64,000 nucleotides of DNA from NCBI GenBank assembly GCA_026008535.1, contig BRKX01000003.1, positions 20,016,001 through 20,080,000 of the forward strand, read 5' to 3'. Below the pieces are notes generated by a model. That model was given only the letters and a program-made list of their open reading frames with translations, was not told the DNA's origin and made no database searches. Made by a program: the position numbers and the translations under genes. The DNA comes from Perilla frutescens. Its lineage: Eukaryota > Streptophyta > Magnoliopsida > Lamiales > Lamiaceae. How positions within the stretch are numbered: the stretch's first letter is position 1; each line of letters begins with the position of its first letter. This document shows positions 10,657 through 23,306 of the stretch, in pieces.

Positions 10657-13063
10657 TGTAACACCGTAAATTCTTAAAGTGTTAAATTGATTTTTTTTAA
10701 CAATTTTTTTTAATGATTTTAATTGATGCGGAAATGTGAGAAAATAATATTTTTTTAAAATAAAACTTAAATAATAATTTAATTTAATTATTTAAAACAT
10801 TGAGTTGAAAATAAATGCATGAAGTTAACAAAATAAGGGTTTGTTCAATACATTAGAATAGAGATGAAACTGAAATATTTTTATTTGAAAAGTTTATGAT
10901 AAATTCTAAAAATAAAATAAACCAAAAGACAATAACATGAGTAGATGGCTAAGAAGCAACATGATTCATAAAACATTGAATTAGAAATAACTAATTTAAA
11001 GAAATTTAAACTATGATATGCAGAAGAAATGAGAGTTGACTTGAACTGTCATTCGATCCTCCACACGCCACCAACTCAGTTACCTGAAAAATATTAATGA
11101 GGGTTGAGCATATATAAAATATACTCAGTGTGGAAAATTATGCAAAGATTTGCCCAAGTTAATAAAACAGCAGCACAAATATAACTGATACTGAAAACTG
11201 ATAGTACCTTAGTACCGAAACATGATAGTACATTAGTACTAATTGAATCGCATAGCGATATTGACATTTGTGCACAAATACTGAGAGCCAAATAATGAAG
11301 ATATAGTCCAAGGACTCATTGATAGTAATATGATATATGGCAAAACACGTGATATTAAAATGGACAAAAATATAAATCAACGACATAAAATAAATAAATC
11401 CCACACCTTAATTGAATCGATGAGCTTTTAATCAAACACTAACAATAACTTATTGTCTTAGTCGCGCCACACCTAGAATACCAAAATAAATAAATCCTAT
11501 AAATACATGATTGACACTAAAAAATGCATTTTCTTAATTGAACTTAAAATGAAACAATATATGTCCATTTTCTTACTAAATGAAAAGTCTATGTATTAAT
11601 AACATGAATTCAAATTTGTTACAAATTGAAATCTAAGTACAGTTAACACCGAAAATTAGTTTGCTGAAAATAATTTGATTAGTTAATGATATATCTACAT
11701 TTAATTACAACCACATGATAAATTAAATTGGTTCTATAAATTTTTAATTACAAAGAGAGTTGACCTAGAACAATTTTCACATTCATAGAAATAAGAAACC
11801 AACTATTTTTTTTTTGTCAGAATAGGATAACTAATTAAAATCCCCACTCAAATTAATGCCTCTTAATAAATTAAAATAGTATTTTAAAAACAAAATTACT
11901 AATTAGGAATTGAAATTGTTTGCTCATCAAATAATTACTTCCTCGCCTATCTCATACACAACTCTTATTGCACTAGTTAAATTAGTCCCCATTAAAACAT
12001 CCACCAAATATTATAATTTTAAAAGTTATAGCGTAAACTAAAATTTAATCAAAACACTCTGCCAAACCCCGTATTTTTATTTTCTTTCCAGTATAACATC
12101 AGATTTAAATATTTATGACTGCTGATTGAATTACGGCATAAAGAAAATAGCAAGTTAAACTAGTACGTTCCTAAGAATTTTCTAAAAAAATGATATATAT
12201 AAAAATAATATATTACTACCAACATATTTAAATTCTTGCTGGAACAAAATCTATGGATTCATGCACTTGGAAACAAAAACTATTTAAATCCATAGACATA
12301 CTCTTTAAAAATATAAGAGAAATCAGTGAAGTAAAAGAAAAAAAATTAAACAAAGGATTACCTCAATCAATTATACCCTTCTCGAAAAAAAAAAAAATAA
12401 GATATCCTATATCATTAGAAGAAAAGAAACAATTTATATTTTATAGAAAACTTCAATGAAAATGTTTAGAAAAAATGGAAGAGAATGGCTGGTACCTTCA
12501 AATTTGCGGCACAGGAAAGTTCATAAAAAAAAATAGGTTAATACCTCACCCTTGAAATTTATAGTAGAAGATTATAGGGTTTGGGGCCCCTTTTTTTCCA
12601 TATTTAAAAATAATTTATTTAGATTAGTAAAAATAAACTTTCTAATATTTTAAAAGTCAAAATCTTTAAATTTTCATACTTAATGGTAACTCTAATTTTC
12701 GAAACTGAAATAAATCCCTATAAGATAAGCATAGTTCGAAGTGTTTATATATATATATATAAATATATATGCACGAAAAATGCATCTTAACTACTAACTA
12801 CAAAATATTTTAGCTTTATATATATATAGCTACGTGCACACACATCTCCATATAACAAATATTCATTCAACATGATTTATATATAATTTTAACAAATAAA
12901 ACTTAATTTACTAAATGAAATTAAATATATATCTAGGGATGCGACTTAGACTATACCATATCTTGACTATCGTGAAAATTTAGAATTAACAAAATCCTGA
13001 TAATTCACATAATTCAAGATAAATAATTTATTTAAATAGTGATTGGAAAAACGGGCTGTTACA
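10657..13063 (-). repeat. chromovirus 5' LTR (complete, 2.4 kb)
   Basis: It runs from TGTAACACCG to CGGGCTGTTACA on plus, with inverted TGT(A)ACA termini typical of Ty3 chromoviruses. It is followed by GACAG and copia LTR sequence. Its right 1456 bp match the truncated left LTR with scattered substitutions and small indels, so the insertion is not very recent. Confidence 0.85.
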
Positions 13064-14444
13064 GACAGTCTCACACTTGCAATCCCCAACTGCCCGCTGG
13101 AGAGATAAGGTACTATTGGCCGTCTTTTCAAGGTTTGTGATCTCTTTTGATCTTCAAGAATACAGTGTTGAAACTGGTATCAACTGGTGTGCTCCTTTGC
13201 ACGCCTTTGCCTTGAGCTGGGTAGTTGATCTGTGTAGAACATAATGAGAGATTGGCTCTGGCTGGAATTCTTCAACAGCTAGCTTGATGAGCATTTTTGC
13301 TCCTTCTCTTCAGTTGGGACTTTTTGCTTTGATGAATTTGAGCTTGAGGCTTTAGAGCTTTGGTGAATGTCTTCGTACAAAGTCTCTCTGCAAATATCTT
13401 TTGTACAAAAAGGTCAAGCAAAAGTCACAGTCACAATCTGGGTCACTCATCTTTTATAATTGAGTGGCTGGTGACCGTTGCCGATCAAAGAATGATCATA
13501 AATGATAAAGCCGTTGAGAGGCTTTTTATTTAAAGATCCGTTGAGTATCCTTTGTTCTTGTGACATGCTTTTGCTTCAGGATATTGGTTGCATTTACTTC
13601 AAGATCTTCATGTTGGCATTTCTGAAATTTAAATTTCAGTTACGACTTTTGTATTGATCTTCAGTTTTAGGCTTCAGCTGGCAGTTGAAATCTTCAGTTC
13701 TGAACATTTCCTCAGCTGTCAGTTCTGCATATCTTTGGCAGTTTTGCAAGCTCCAGTTTCGATCATCTTCAGCTGGCAGTTCTGGACTCTGGCTTGATGC
13801 TTTCTGAGTTCCAGTTTGATTCGCTTCAGCTGGCAGTTGAAATCTTCAGTTTGAACTTCATTCTTCAGCTGGTGCTTTCTTGAGCTGGCGTATCCTTCGG
13901 GTCGTACCTTGGACTGGTACATTCTTCACCTGGTATTCTTCTTCAGTTGGAAATCTGATCTTTGTTGATCAGTTAGCACTTCTGAGCTGGTGCCTTGAAC
14001 TGGTATATTCTTCAGTTCATAACTGTAGACTGATGGTAGTTGGTACTTCAAACATGTCGGCACCTGCATTGTCAGTTTTCTTGACTTACTAACTAATCTA
14101 GCAAACAAGCTACAGTACTTTTTCTTTTCACAGCTCTTGGCTGGATTTTTCGTTTTCTTTTTCTTTTCTCTCTTTTTTTTATTTTCTTTTTCTTTTTCAG
14201 ATTGATCATTCTCAGGCTTTGATAGCTCAGTTTTTTATTTTGATCAACCTTAGTTTTCTACTTGATTTCTTTTCAGTTTTTCAATGGCTCTTTGCATATT
14301 TTGACATCTCATCAAAACCCCAGTCAGGAAAACTCTTGATAGTTTTTCCTAACATTATTGTTGTTGTTGTTGTCGTTGTGTGTTTGTGTCTTTTTTTTAT
14401 TGCCAAAAAATTCACCATTTTTGAGCAAATTTAGAATTTCAACA
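13064..14444 (-). repeat. copia 5' LTR, outer segment
   Basis: This is the continuation of the LTR that begins at 2963. It contains many copies of a CTTCAGCTGGCAGTT-like motif (13650-14050), an internal short-repeat array that may hold transcription factor sites. It ends CAACA at 14444, the inverted counterpart of TGTTG at 2963. Small open frames on both strands here are by-products of the repeat. Confidence 0.75.
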
Positions 14445-15840
14445 CGACTTTTATAATACTAGTATAGATAACGTGCGTTGAACGTAAGTTGTATATGATT
14501 TTACTAAATAATTATATAATATGTATAATTTACAATTATAAGGTATATTATAATTATAAAATATCAAATTAGAATAGAATTATACTAAGCATATTACATT
14601 AAATTATTTTATATAAAAATGAATGATAAGTAATTCATCTTTGTGTTAAATTTCATGTTGAACTATGTATCTTACTAAGTACAAATTCTTAATATGTGAA
14701 ATATAATTTAAATTCACGTAAAACAAAAAGGGGAAACTTAAATTTTTTGTCAATAATTTAATCTTTATTAAAATAAATTGATTAGACTGTTATCTTGATT
14801 TAATGATTTCAATTGTGTAATTTATTTTTTAAAATTATAACAATTGAAATAAGATAATTATGAGTGGAAAGGTTGAGCTTCTAACATATAATTTTTCATA
14901 AGTGCATTTTACATTTTCCTCCATTTTTATTATGATGTTTATTATTTTCTACATTTATAAAAAATCAAACATAATTTTGTTTTCTAAAATTCCTCTACAT
15001 TTGATTTAAAAAAAATACTAAAATATAATAAATAAATTATTTAAATGTAAAAAATACTCTTGGTTTGTTTTGTACTTATATTTTTCAAAACATACAATAA
15101 ATATTTGGTTTTTAATTGAATTAGTATTTATGTCACTATAAGAGTAGTATTTGACTATCATAAAATTAATGGTTTAAAAAAAGACTCTCATAAAATCAAT
15201 AACTTCAATATAATTTTCTAAACATTTTCATGAGAATTTAGTAATTTTCTTATATAAATTATTGTACAGAGGTTTATCATACATATGATTGAAAAATATT
15301 TTTCAACTTGAAAATACACTTGATGTGTATTTCTAATATTAACTTTTGAAAATAACAAAAATTATTAACTTGTTCAATTTGAAGAAAAATCTAGAACATA
15401 AATTATACCCGCTGAAAATTCTAACAGAGATTTTACGCGTTAGATAATGTAAATGCATTTCCATCCTACTTTCATTTCACACACCAACACACACTTTTAC
15501 ACTATACACATATGAATTAAATACTTTATGTTCTTTTTTTCTTGCCTTTTTCTTTTTATTTTCCTTTTTTTTTTATTTTGTCTCTCAATCTTGATCTTTG
15601 CCATTTTGAGTTATAAATCTTGATCTCATCCATTTGGAACTATTTCAAACCCACATCGTCGTAGAACTACGACAATATGAATATTGGATTTCTAAGAGTA
15701 TCTTTAATTAGAAATTTTTGAAACAATTATGTTTAATTTATATGTGAGTAAAAAATGTGTGTACGTTAGTACGTGAAATGATCCAAAAAAGTATGTTTTA
15801 ACAAATATTATTAACTTCTCTCTCTGTTTGTTAAAGGAAC

Positions 15841-15963
15841 AAGATAAGGATCAAGTTGATGCATTTAAAATAGTTAAGATATCAATTTGCACCAAAAAGC
15901 TAGATATGGACTAAAGTGCTTCTAAGCAAATAAGAAACGGAGCAAAATGGAACATTTTTCCCC
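15841..15963 (+). repeat. dispersed repeat copy 1 (about 120 bp)
   Basis: It shares blocks such as ATGGACTAAAGTGCT, GCAAATAAG and GAGCAAAATGGA, in the same order and spacing, with 58530-58655. The family is not recognised. Confidence 0.6.
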
Positions 15964-17180
15964 TTTTTTCAAAATTTCAACGTGGATATACCATATGAAT
16001 TTTTTAATATTTTAATTTATTTCAAATTCTAGATGTTTTGATTTCCACTAAATTTTTGTGCATTTTTTAACTTTTAATTTAAAATTATATATCATATGCA
16101 ATATATACATATAATTAATTCTTACACTTGATATAATAGTTCTTCCATTTATGGTAATATATATATTTAAAAGGTACTGCAATTTTTTTTAAAACACCTT
16201 TCGTTTTCATTCAATTCAATTGAAGATATACAAAAATATCAATGTTATAATAGTTTATACAATAAAGGCTCTTAATTTTTATATTTTAAATATATCACTA
16301 CATATGTAAATGCAAAAATATATAAAATATCAATTTATTTAAATGACTCAAGTATTATTTAAAATAATAAAAAAGTTAACAACTATGTTTGTTCAGTTGT
16401 TCCATTAAATAATATAGCAAATATAAAAAAGTAGAAGGGACTTATATATATTATTGATTTACATAATATATATATACATATATATATATAATTCAAATAA
16501 TTACTAATAATCACTTGTAAGTGTAAAATTCAAATTGATATATTCTCTTATAAATAATATTTAAATAATTATTTTTTCACTGATCTATATATTTAAATAT
16601 TAACTTCTATGCTTTTAAAATTATATCAAACAAAAATTATTTTTAAGTTTAAGGGGTTAAGAAATTTAAATATCATGAACTATATACTAATATCCCTACA
16701 ATAAAAAATTATCTTTCGATGGTCATGTCAGACTCAATTGCACCTAATTTTGAATGGATATTGTAATTACAAAAAATTTAAGTTTATGTAATAGGCCAGG
16801 GGCATATCATTTTAAAGTTCGTGTTGAGAATCAATATTGGTGTATAGTTAATAATATTTAAACCAATTAACCCTATGTTTAATGAGTTGTGAAGCATATT
16901 TTTACAAAGTAAGTATATTTTACGTAAAAATAGTAGTGTGATCTAAACCATGTGACATTTGCAACATATATAATTTTTTAAATTAACAACTTTAAAAAAA
17001 CCCCACTTTAAAAAAATAACATTTCATTAAATTATTTATGATTAATACAAACACATAAGATATAACTTTTTTGTGCACTATGCTCTTTGAATTGAAATCA
17101 TTATTATATTTGTAAATGCATATTGTATTTTGCTATTTTTTTTCATATCTATTTTTATTCACCAATATTCACATTATTTT

Positions 17181-17285
17181 TTTTAGTTGGGGGATGGGGG
17201 GTGGGTTGAGATTCGTACCCAAGTCTCTCACCCAGACAAATATAAAAAATACCAACTAAGCTACGCGTTATTGCTACCAATATTC
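17181..17285 (-). mobile_element. tRNA-derived SINE (short)
   Basis: The minus strand has an A-box-like TAGCTTAGTTGG (17263-17252) and a B-box-like GGGTACGAATCTC (17220-17208), spaced as in a tRNA promoter, followed by a pyrimidine run and an A-rich tail. This is the head of a plant SINE with polymerase III promoter. No folded tRNA is expected. Confidence 0.55.
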
Positions 17286-18859
17286 ACATAAAAAAAATTC
17301 ACATTGTTGATATTGCATGATGTGAATTAGTAATTTATTGTTAAAAATTAAGATTGAAGTATATTTAATAATTATAGGGATATATAACTTCCAAATAAAT
17401 TACTATATTTGATCTATTTTACAATTCAGTGTGATTTTTAGAACGTTTCAATAATATCACTATTTTTTATTTGTATATTCAACATTCACGGTATGCAAAT
17501 TCAACATTCACAAATTGATGTTAAAAATATATTTAATTTCTCAAATAAAAAATAAAGATTTTTTTTTTTACATAAATACATGGGCAATGTATTTATGGCT
17601 AATTTATAATTCATGTCCAATCAATATATAGTATAATGAATTAAGGATATTAATGAAATGCCTATGATTCTATATCAAATTAGAATATGTAACTGAAAGA
17701 AATATAAATATACATAGATGTGACATCATTTCAAATTAGTATCATTTCATTGTAACTTTCTTTTTCAAAGTGGACACTCTTTTTCCTATCAAAGGTTCTC
17801 CCATTGAGGTTTTACTTTGTTAGGTTTTAATGAGGCATGCCCCTAATATCTTGTTTTGAGCATTTAGTATGTCAGTTTTTTTGTTACATAGTTTGTTCAT
17901 TTTCCTTTTTTTTTATATCAGTAAAACGCACCTAATTCAGACACCGTTTGAAATTAAATATATCTTTTAATATAATCGAGCTAATAATGTGTTAATGGCT
18001 TCCATACGCATATTCAATGAAGGCACCAATATGGTCCAAATCTCATAAATTATTATTTTTTGTCAATAAAAACTACATGAATTGTTTTACTTAATAAAAC
18101 GTACATGTAACTATATGATATTTATCCTATTATCTTCAAATAAAATGTATTATATGGATAGAATATGCAAGCTAAAATTTGCCAAAATCTTTTTATATAG
18201 TAGATTACATATATTTATTAGTAGTAGATTATATTTCTAACTCAGATAAATGTGGATTATATTCTGATATTACTAAAAAATAATAAATAATGTAAATAAT
18301 GTCAATAAAGTACAAACTTCTTATCTTATGTTGTCTATCAATACATGCATTAACTATTTTGGTTGTTACATTTAAAGAATATTATAGGATTTTATGAATT
18401 TCATTTAATGAATAACTTATTTTATTGATTAAGAATATGAAATATTTTATATAAAAATGATAGCAAATTATAAATATATTGATTTTTCCCTTTTTAATTT
18501 TGTAGACAATTAATCTTGCCTTTAAAGTATACAAGAATTTAATTATGATTTTATTTTGATATACTTATTATTTACAATGTTTAATATTCACATGAGATTG
18601 ATTTTAATTTATAAAAATAAACTGAACTTCATAAGTTATAGGGGTTATTTTGAAATTATTAAGTGATATGATCCTAAAAGTTTATTTAGCCCATTTTTTT
18701 TTTATCTTAAATGTGTACAAAATTATGAATTTTATTAAGGTATTTGAATTTAACTTAATTATTTAATGATTATGCAATCTTGATAGATTTTTAAAAAATT
18801 AGAATTTTTAGGGTTAGAATTTAGAATGTTAATCGTATATTAGTTATTAGAATATAAAG

Positions 18860-19035
18860 AATAATAAAATATTAAATAATATAAGAAGATTACATTATTA
18901 CCCTTAGATAAAATTTAAAATAAAATTATAATAGGTAAACTACAAATAATAATAAAATATTAAATAATATTAGATGATTACATTATTGCCCTTAACTAAA
19001 AAATATAAAATAAAATTATAATAAGTAAATTCGAA
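18860..19035. repeat. 88-bp AT-rich direct repeat, two copies
   Basis: AATAATAAAATATT begins at 18860 and again at 18948, each followed by a GATTACATTATT and CCCTTA block. It is a tandem duplication near the 5' end of the Helitron candidate. Confidence 0.7.
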
Positions 19036-19129
19036 ATTATAGGATGTTACACTTTTTATATTAGTATAGATTTTAAGGATAACCTAAATTTTTAATTTGT
19101 TGCAAATTTCATACCACTAAATTTTTCGG

Positions 19130-19197
19130 TGATCGAGCGAAAAATTCTATGCTCCCCCCTGGGCACTACTCGGGGGCCGTTGATATGCCGACACGTG
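19130..19197 (+). repeat. left terminal inverted repeat and target duplication
   Basis: After TGATCGAGC comes GAAAAATTCTATGC, then a C-run, GGGCACTACTCGG and ATGCCGACACGTGG. The reverse complement of 34271-34330 gives the same order with about 85% identity by eye. Weaker inverted similarity continues to about 19295 (TAGCTATTAGGGCACTT), matching 30985-31010 in reverse. Confidence 0.85.
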
Positions 19198-19689
19198 GAT
19201 GTGTATTTGGAAATAATATAACTTTAATTTCGAGTTGTATACCACCGTATTTAATAGGAAAAGAGGTGACTTAGCTATTAGGGCACTTCATCGATGAACA
19301 GTAGGTAGTGGGACCCGCACTAGTGTTGGCAATATCGGCAGGACATTTGATGCCGATATTTGAATGTTTTCCGGTGATCTTTTTACGTCGGCGTCAGTAC
19401 GGCGACGTAGAACCGGCCATTGTCGTACGGGTCGACACGTTTTCTGAATTTTTTCAAGAAATCTTGTTCTGAAGATTGGCTCGGAACTCTTTCCGATGCG
19501 TGAATAGTGGAAGTGGCAAATTGGCGGATTTGTAAAAATTGGCGGAAAATTTGAATTTGGTTAATATTTTAATTCTATTATCTTCTCCAATGCGCCATTT
19601 CCCCCAATTCTGAAAACATAATTTTCAGAATCTTTTGCGAGGGTCAATGATTTTGCGTTCGTCTTACTTCGTCGGAGCGATTCCGAGAA

Positions 19690-20220
19690 TTGGGTAGCTT
19701 TGAGGTATGCAAAGTTTCATTTGTTTGTGTTCCCTACTGTAGGGGTTTTTTTATTGATTCATTGTTAGGGTTATATTTATGCATTCGATTGAAGACCACA
19801 TTTTTACGGGTTTTAACTGTCACAGTTTCAATGCATCGGTTATAGTGCATGGGCACCCATAATGTGGTATTGAATTTGGGTGATTGATTTTGTGAATTAT
19901 TATTGGAAGTTGACGGCTCCCCCCTGTTTTGATGCTAAAGGTTGTTGCTTGGTTTAGACGGTTTTATTTTCAGATTTTCCATGAATTGTTGATTTTATTT
20001 TGAGGAACCTAGTTAATGAAGCGATTATATTGAATGGGAAATTGTATGGGTGAGCCGGCCGAAGTTGAATGCCTGATTTAAGTTATTAATGAACATGTAG
20101 ATGTCAAATTCTCGAGAATGTAAATTTACTGTTAGCATTAGTCACTAATTGGATTGTTTGTGTAGATAAGGTCAATTTCAGTTTGTCTTGCTTATCTTTG
20201 CTAATTATATTATCTATAGA
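19690..20220 (+). promoter_or_regulatory. 5' leader of the transposase gene, possible 5' UTR intron
   Basis: GAG|GTATGC near 19704 is a plausible splice donor and TATCTATAG at about 20219 a plausible acceptor just before the first ATG codons. Introns in the leader are common in plant Mutator-type transposase genes. Inferred from motifs only. Confidence 0.3.
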
Positions 20221-20235
20221 TTTATGGTGAAGATG

Positions 20236-22379
20236 AATATTGACTTGAACGTTACGGTCGAAAATGAGGTATCTTCCGAGGGTAGCACTCAGGAAAGGAA
20301 AGATGAAGAATGGGGTGGTAGTGAGGCAGAAGCAGGACGTTGTATTTCTTCAATGTTAATTGAATTAGAGAATCGATTAGAAATTGGAAATATTGTAGAT
20401 AGTGTAGATCAAGCATATTTATTATACTGTGAGTACGGGAGGTGCCGGGGGTTTAGTGTGATGAAGGTTGACCAATACTATTTTTCTGGGACGAATGAGC
20501 TTCGATGGAAAGAATTTGAATGCTCATGTGAAGGTCGACATGATGACAAATGATTGAAAGAGAGATTGGCATCATATAGGAAACAAATAACTAGGAGCAA
20601 CTGTAAGGTGAAATTGCGGATTGGGAGGGAGAAGAATTTGCTGTGGACCATGCATAAATTTGTGAAGGAGCATAATCGCGAATTGCTCAGCACAGATCAA
20701 GCCTATCTGTTACGTTCCGCTTGGCAATTGAGCCATGCAAAATAGTCACTTGTCGAGGCTCTTAATTCTGCGGGTATCGGAGTTAGTCAGGCATGTCGGT
20801 TTATGAAAAACGAAGCCAGATGTGGGTTTCACGAGAAAGGATGCCTATAATCACTTGAATCGGGTTAGGCAGTCAACAAGAGTGGGGAATGTCCACGCTA
20901 ATGCACTGGTGAATTTATTTGCAAAGAAATCGAACATTGAGCCGTTCTTTTATTGGAACGTGCAACTAGATGATGAGGGTCGTTTGATGAATTTTTTTCC
21001 GAAACTCTCATGCTTTTATTGATTATGAGTACTTTGGATATGTGTTATCGGTCGACACCACGTACAAGATAAATTGGTATGGCCTGATCTGTGCACCCTT
21101 TGTCGGCATCAACCATCATAGGAGAAATGTGATGCTAGGTTTGAGCTTCTTGTCCAACGAGACCATGGCTTCTTTTGAATGGCTCTTTGCCACATTTTTA
21201 GAGTCCATTGATGGGAAGGAGCCACAAGTGATCTTCTCCGATCAAAGTCAAGCACTAATGATTGGGATTGATGCTACCTTCAAATCAGCGAGTCATCGGC
21301 TTTGACAGTGGCATATTAGCCGGAACGCCCCATCTCATTTTGGATCCCTAAATGGCAACAGTAAATTCAAGCGGCAGTGGTATCACTACATGAGTGAGGT
21401 GGAGATGGAGGATGAGTTTGAGGAGTGTTGGGGTTCTATGATCACTAACTATTCCCTCGATGATCATAGTTGGTTTTCCAATATGTACAAGTTGAAGAAG
21501 AGGTGGGCCTCCGTGTTCATGAACTCTTCATTCAGTGCGGGGCTCTTTACCACCTCGTGTAGTGAGGTTACGAACAAGGTCTTGAAGGATCTGTGCTCGA
21601 CGAGTTCCACTTTGACTGAATTTTTCAATAAGTACAAGCAGGTCCTACATGATTGGCGTACAAAAGAGAGTGCCGACAATGCTCTAAACATCGGCACACC
21701 AGGACAATTTGTGAATAATAACCTATTCCTAGCTCAAGCAGCACAAGTGTATACAAGGAATGTGTACAAGGCATTCAAGTTGCAATTTTCCCTTGCTGTG
21801 AGGGTGGTAATAATCGAAAAACCAGCCAACGATGTCGATGGAATCGATTTGCAGTTTAAGGTCACCTCGTAACCCCTCATGTCGAGGATTTGAGTAGTCC
21901 AATATAATAGGCAATCGAAATGAGCCGTATGCAGCTGCCATATGTATGAGACTAAAGGAGTGCTATGTCGGTACATACTTAGAATTTATTTTCACATGGA
22001 TGTGACTAGGCTGCCAGAATGTTACATCATGAGTCGTTGGTCCAAATCTGCGAGGCAGCGACATTTAAATGAAATTGGAGACTATTCTATTGCAGACGGT
22101 AATGACCTTGTTGATGAAATGGCCTTTGTGAACTATCTGATAAGGCTCACTCTTGAGGTGGTGCATGATGTGAAAAACCACCAACAAGGCAGGAAAACAT
22201 ATGTAGATCGAATACGTTCTTTAAAGGGTGACGTGCATGCGATGGTTAACAAAGGTGTTCCACATAAAAAGCAATTAGCCAGCGATCTGTCGGGAGTGAG
22301 AGGGGATACCGCTAATATTCAGGTTCATTCTCTCTCAAAACGTTGGGGGAAGACACCAATTAACTCGCATTGGAAGTGA
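20236..22379 (+). pseudogene. FAR1/FHY3-type Mutator transposase, broken
   Basis: This enzyme would cut and move the element. In order: acidic N-terminus from ATG 20236; FAR1-type zinc-binding DNA-binding domain (FECSC, then SNCKVKL, then HNRELL; about 20390-20700); MULE transposase core with VDTTYKIN (Asp codon 21054-21056), IFSDQ (Asp 21240-21242) and SEVTN (Glu 21564-21566), so the D-D-E triad is kept; SWIM finger CSC (21930-21938) and LCRY, where the ligand His is Tyr (21972-21974). Stops are at 20551 (TGA), 20743 (TAG) and 21303 (TGA, replacing the conserved Cys before WHI). Frames shift near 20815, 21020 and 21880. Length and order match FAR1-type elements. Confidence 0.85.
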
Positions 22380-23300
22380 AAGAAACCTAAGTCAAACCCC
22401 CGACTCTCTGTTTCAAAGTGGTCGGGTATCAAAAGATTGTTCTCTTACGTTAAGTTTCATGCCAAGATTGACATTTATTAGTTATATGTGCCATGATCTC
22501 TTTTGTAGATGTCGAGCGTTCTGTTCAGACCGATATAAATACTGAACGATCTAATGACACCAATGACACTGACTTCTTTTCAAAGCGGCCGGGGCCGTAT
22601 GCTTACATCCCTACGTATTCGTTTGAAGTATGGTTTCTATACACTTTCTCCATATGTGCCGCCAAATTTTCAATCTTTTATTATGTACATTCACGTCGAA
22701 CATGCATTCAGGATGAAGATGCAAGTTTGTCTCAATACTCTCATAATGTTAATCTGGACGAGCCTCTTGATGTATCTTCACTTTTTCAAGTATGTGTTGT
22801 ATCTATAAATATCATCATACCCTGTTCATATTATTTTTCCTTACAAGAAATTTATGTGAGAATGAGAATATTTGGTTTTGTCCTTACTCAAGCCACTAAC
22901 TGGACAGTCGACAAGCCAAGCTAGGGCTGGGCCCAGCCGATCGTGGTAGGTGTAGACTCCACAAACAATTGATTGTATCTATATCGGCAGTGTCATCCAG
23001 TGCATAACTCGTCCTGGTAAGATTACTTTCACGTGATTCTGCGTTGTCTTTACGTGCTTGATCAAGTCCTGCCGATACATATAATGTTTGACCAATTATC
23101 TTGCCGATACATCTAATGGAGATTCTCCATCTAATTGATTCTGATTTAGACATTACATAAAATTGGCATGTGCTACAATTTTAGAAAATTAACTGTTCCA
23201 CATGCACGTTAACCCATGCATCAATTATTAACAGTTTATTCCACCTTCTATTTATGGTTATAAACGCTCGAAACCCTAATTTCATCGCAGATAGTCACGG
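22380..23300 (+). other. transposase C-terminal remnant and intergenic spacer
   Basis: Open segments at 22493-22800 (KRPGPYAYIPTY, then an acidic stretch) may be the last exons of the transposase; I cannot assign a domain. The rest is the probable promoter region of the next gene. It includes TGCCGATACAT twice (23070 and 23102, 32 bp apart) and a TATCGGC at 22982. Confidence 0.35.
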
Positions 23301-23306
23301 CTGCAA

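Larger units (their letters stand above)
3301..13063 (-). mobile_element. Tekay/Del-like Ty3 chromovirus, internally deleted, inserted in the copia LTR
   Basis: Two direct LTR copies (3301-5813 and 10657-13063) flank about 4.8 kb. At the right (5') LTR a primer binding site reads TGGTATCAGAGC. At the left, the minus strand ends in a chromodomain-like tail, FNFEDE, a short purine tract and TGTAACA, the 3' signature of Tekay/Del elements. Most of gag-pol is missing, and a solo LTR occupies 8813-10348. The left LTR lacks its outer 951 bp, so a clean target duplication cannot be shown; GACAG follows the right end and GACAA lies near the left junction. Confidence 0.8.
1..14444 (-). mobile_element. 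Ty1/copia retrotransposon, 5' portion, interrupted by nested insertions
   Basis: The minus strand reads LTR, primer binding site, gag, protease towards position 1, where the window cuts the element; integrase and reverse transcriptase would lie further left. The LTR is split at about 3300/13064 by a chromovirus of about 9.8 kb. The outer LTR end is placed at 14440-14444 (CAACA on plus, TGTTG on minus), followed by CGACT as one half of a presumed 5-bp target duplication; the other half is outside the window. Gag with UBN2-like, zinc-knuckle and coiled-coil parts before a protease is the copia order. The net LTR is about 1.7 kb, long for copia. The lineage is uncertain; a Sirevirus/Maximus-like element is possible. 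Confidence 0.85.
14459..19072 (-). mobile_element. non-coding Helitron candidate
   Basis: On minus the segment begins TCTATACTAATATAAAAAG, preceded by A, and ends with the short palindrome CGTTGAACG (plus strand 14473-14481), an AT spacer and CTAG followed by T. 5'-TC, a hairpin about 10-15 bp before a 3' CTRR, and insertion between A and T are the Helitron signatures. No RepHel helicase is present, so it would be non-autonomous. The 4.6-kb interior is AT-rich with no recognisable gene. The boundaries rest on terminal motifs only. Confidence 0.5.

Noticed and set aside
17181..17285. Possible functional tRNA gene
   Set aside because: A- and B-boxes are present but the sequence between them does not give a convincing anticodon arm; a SINE head fits better.
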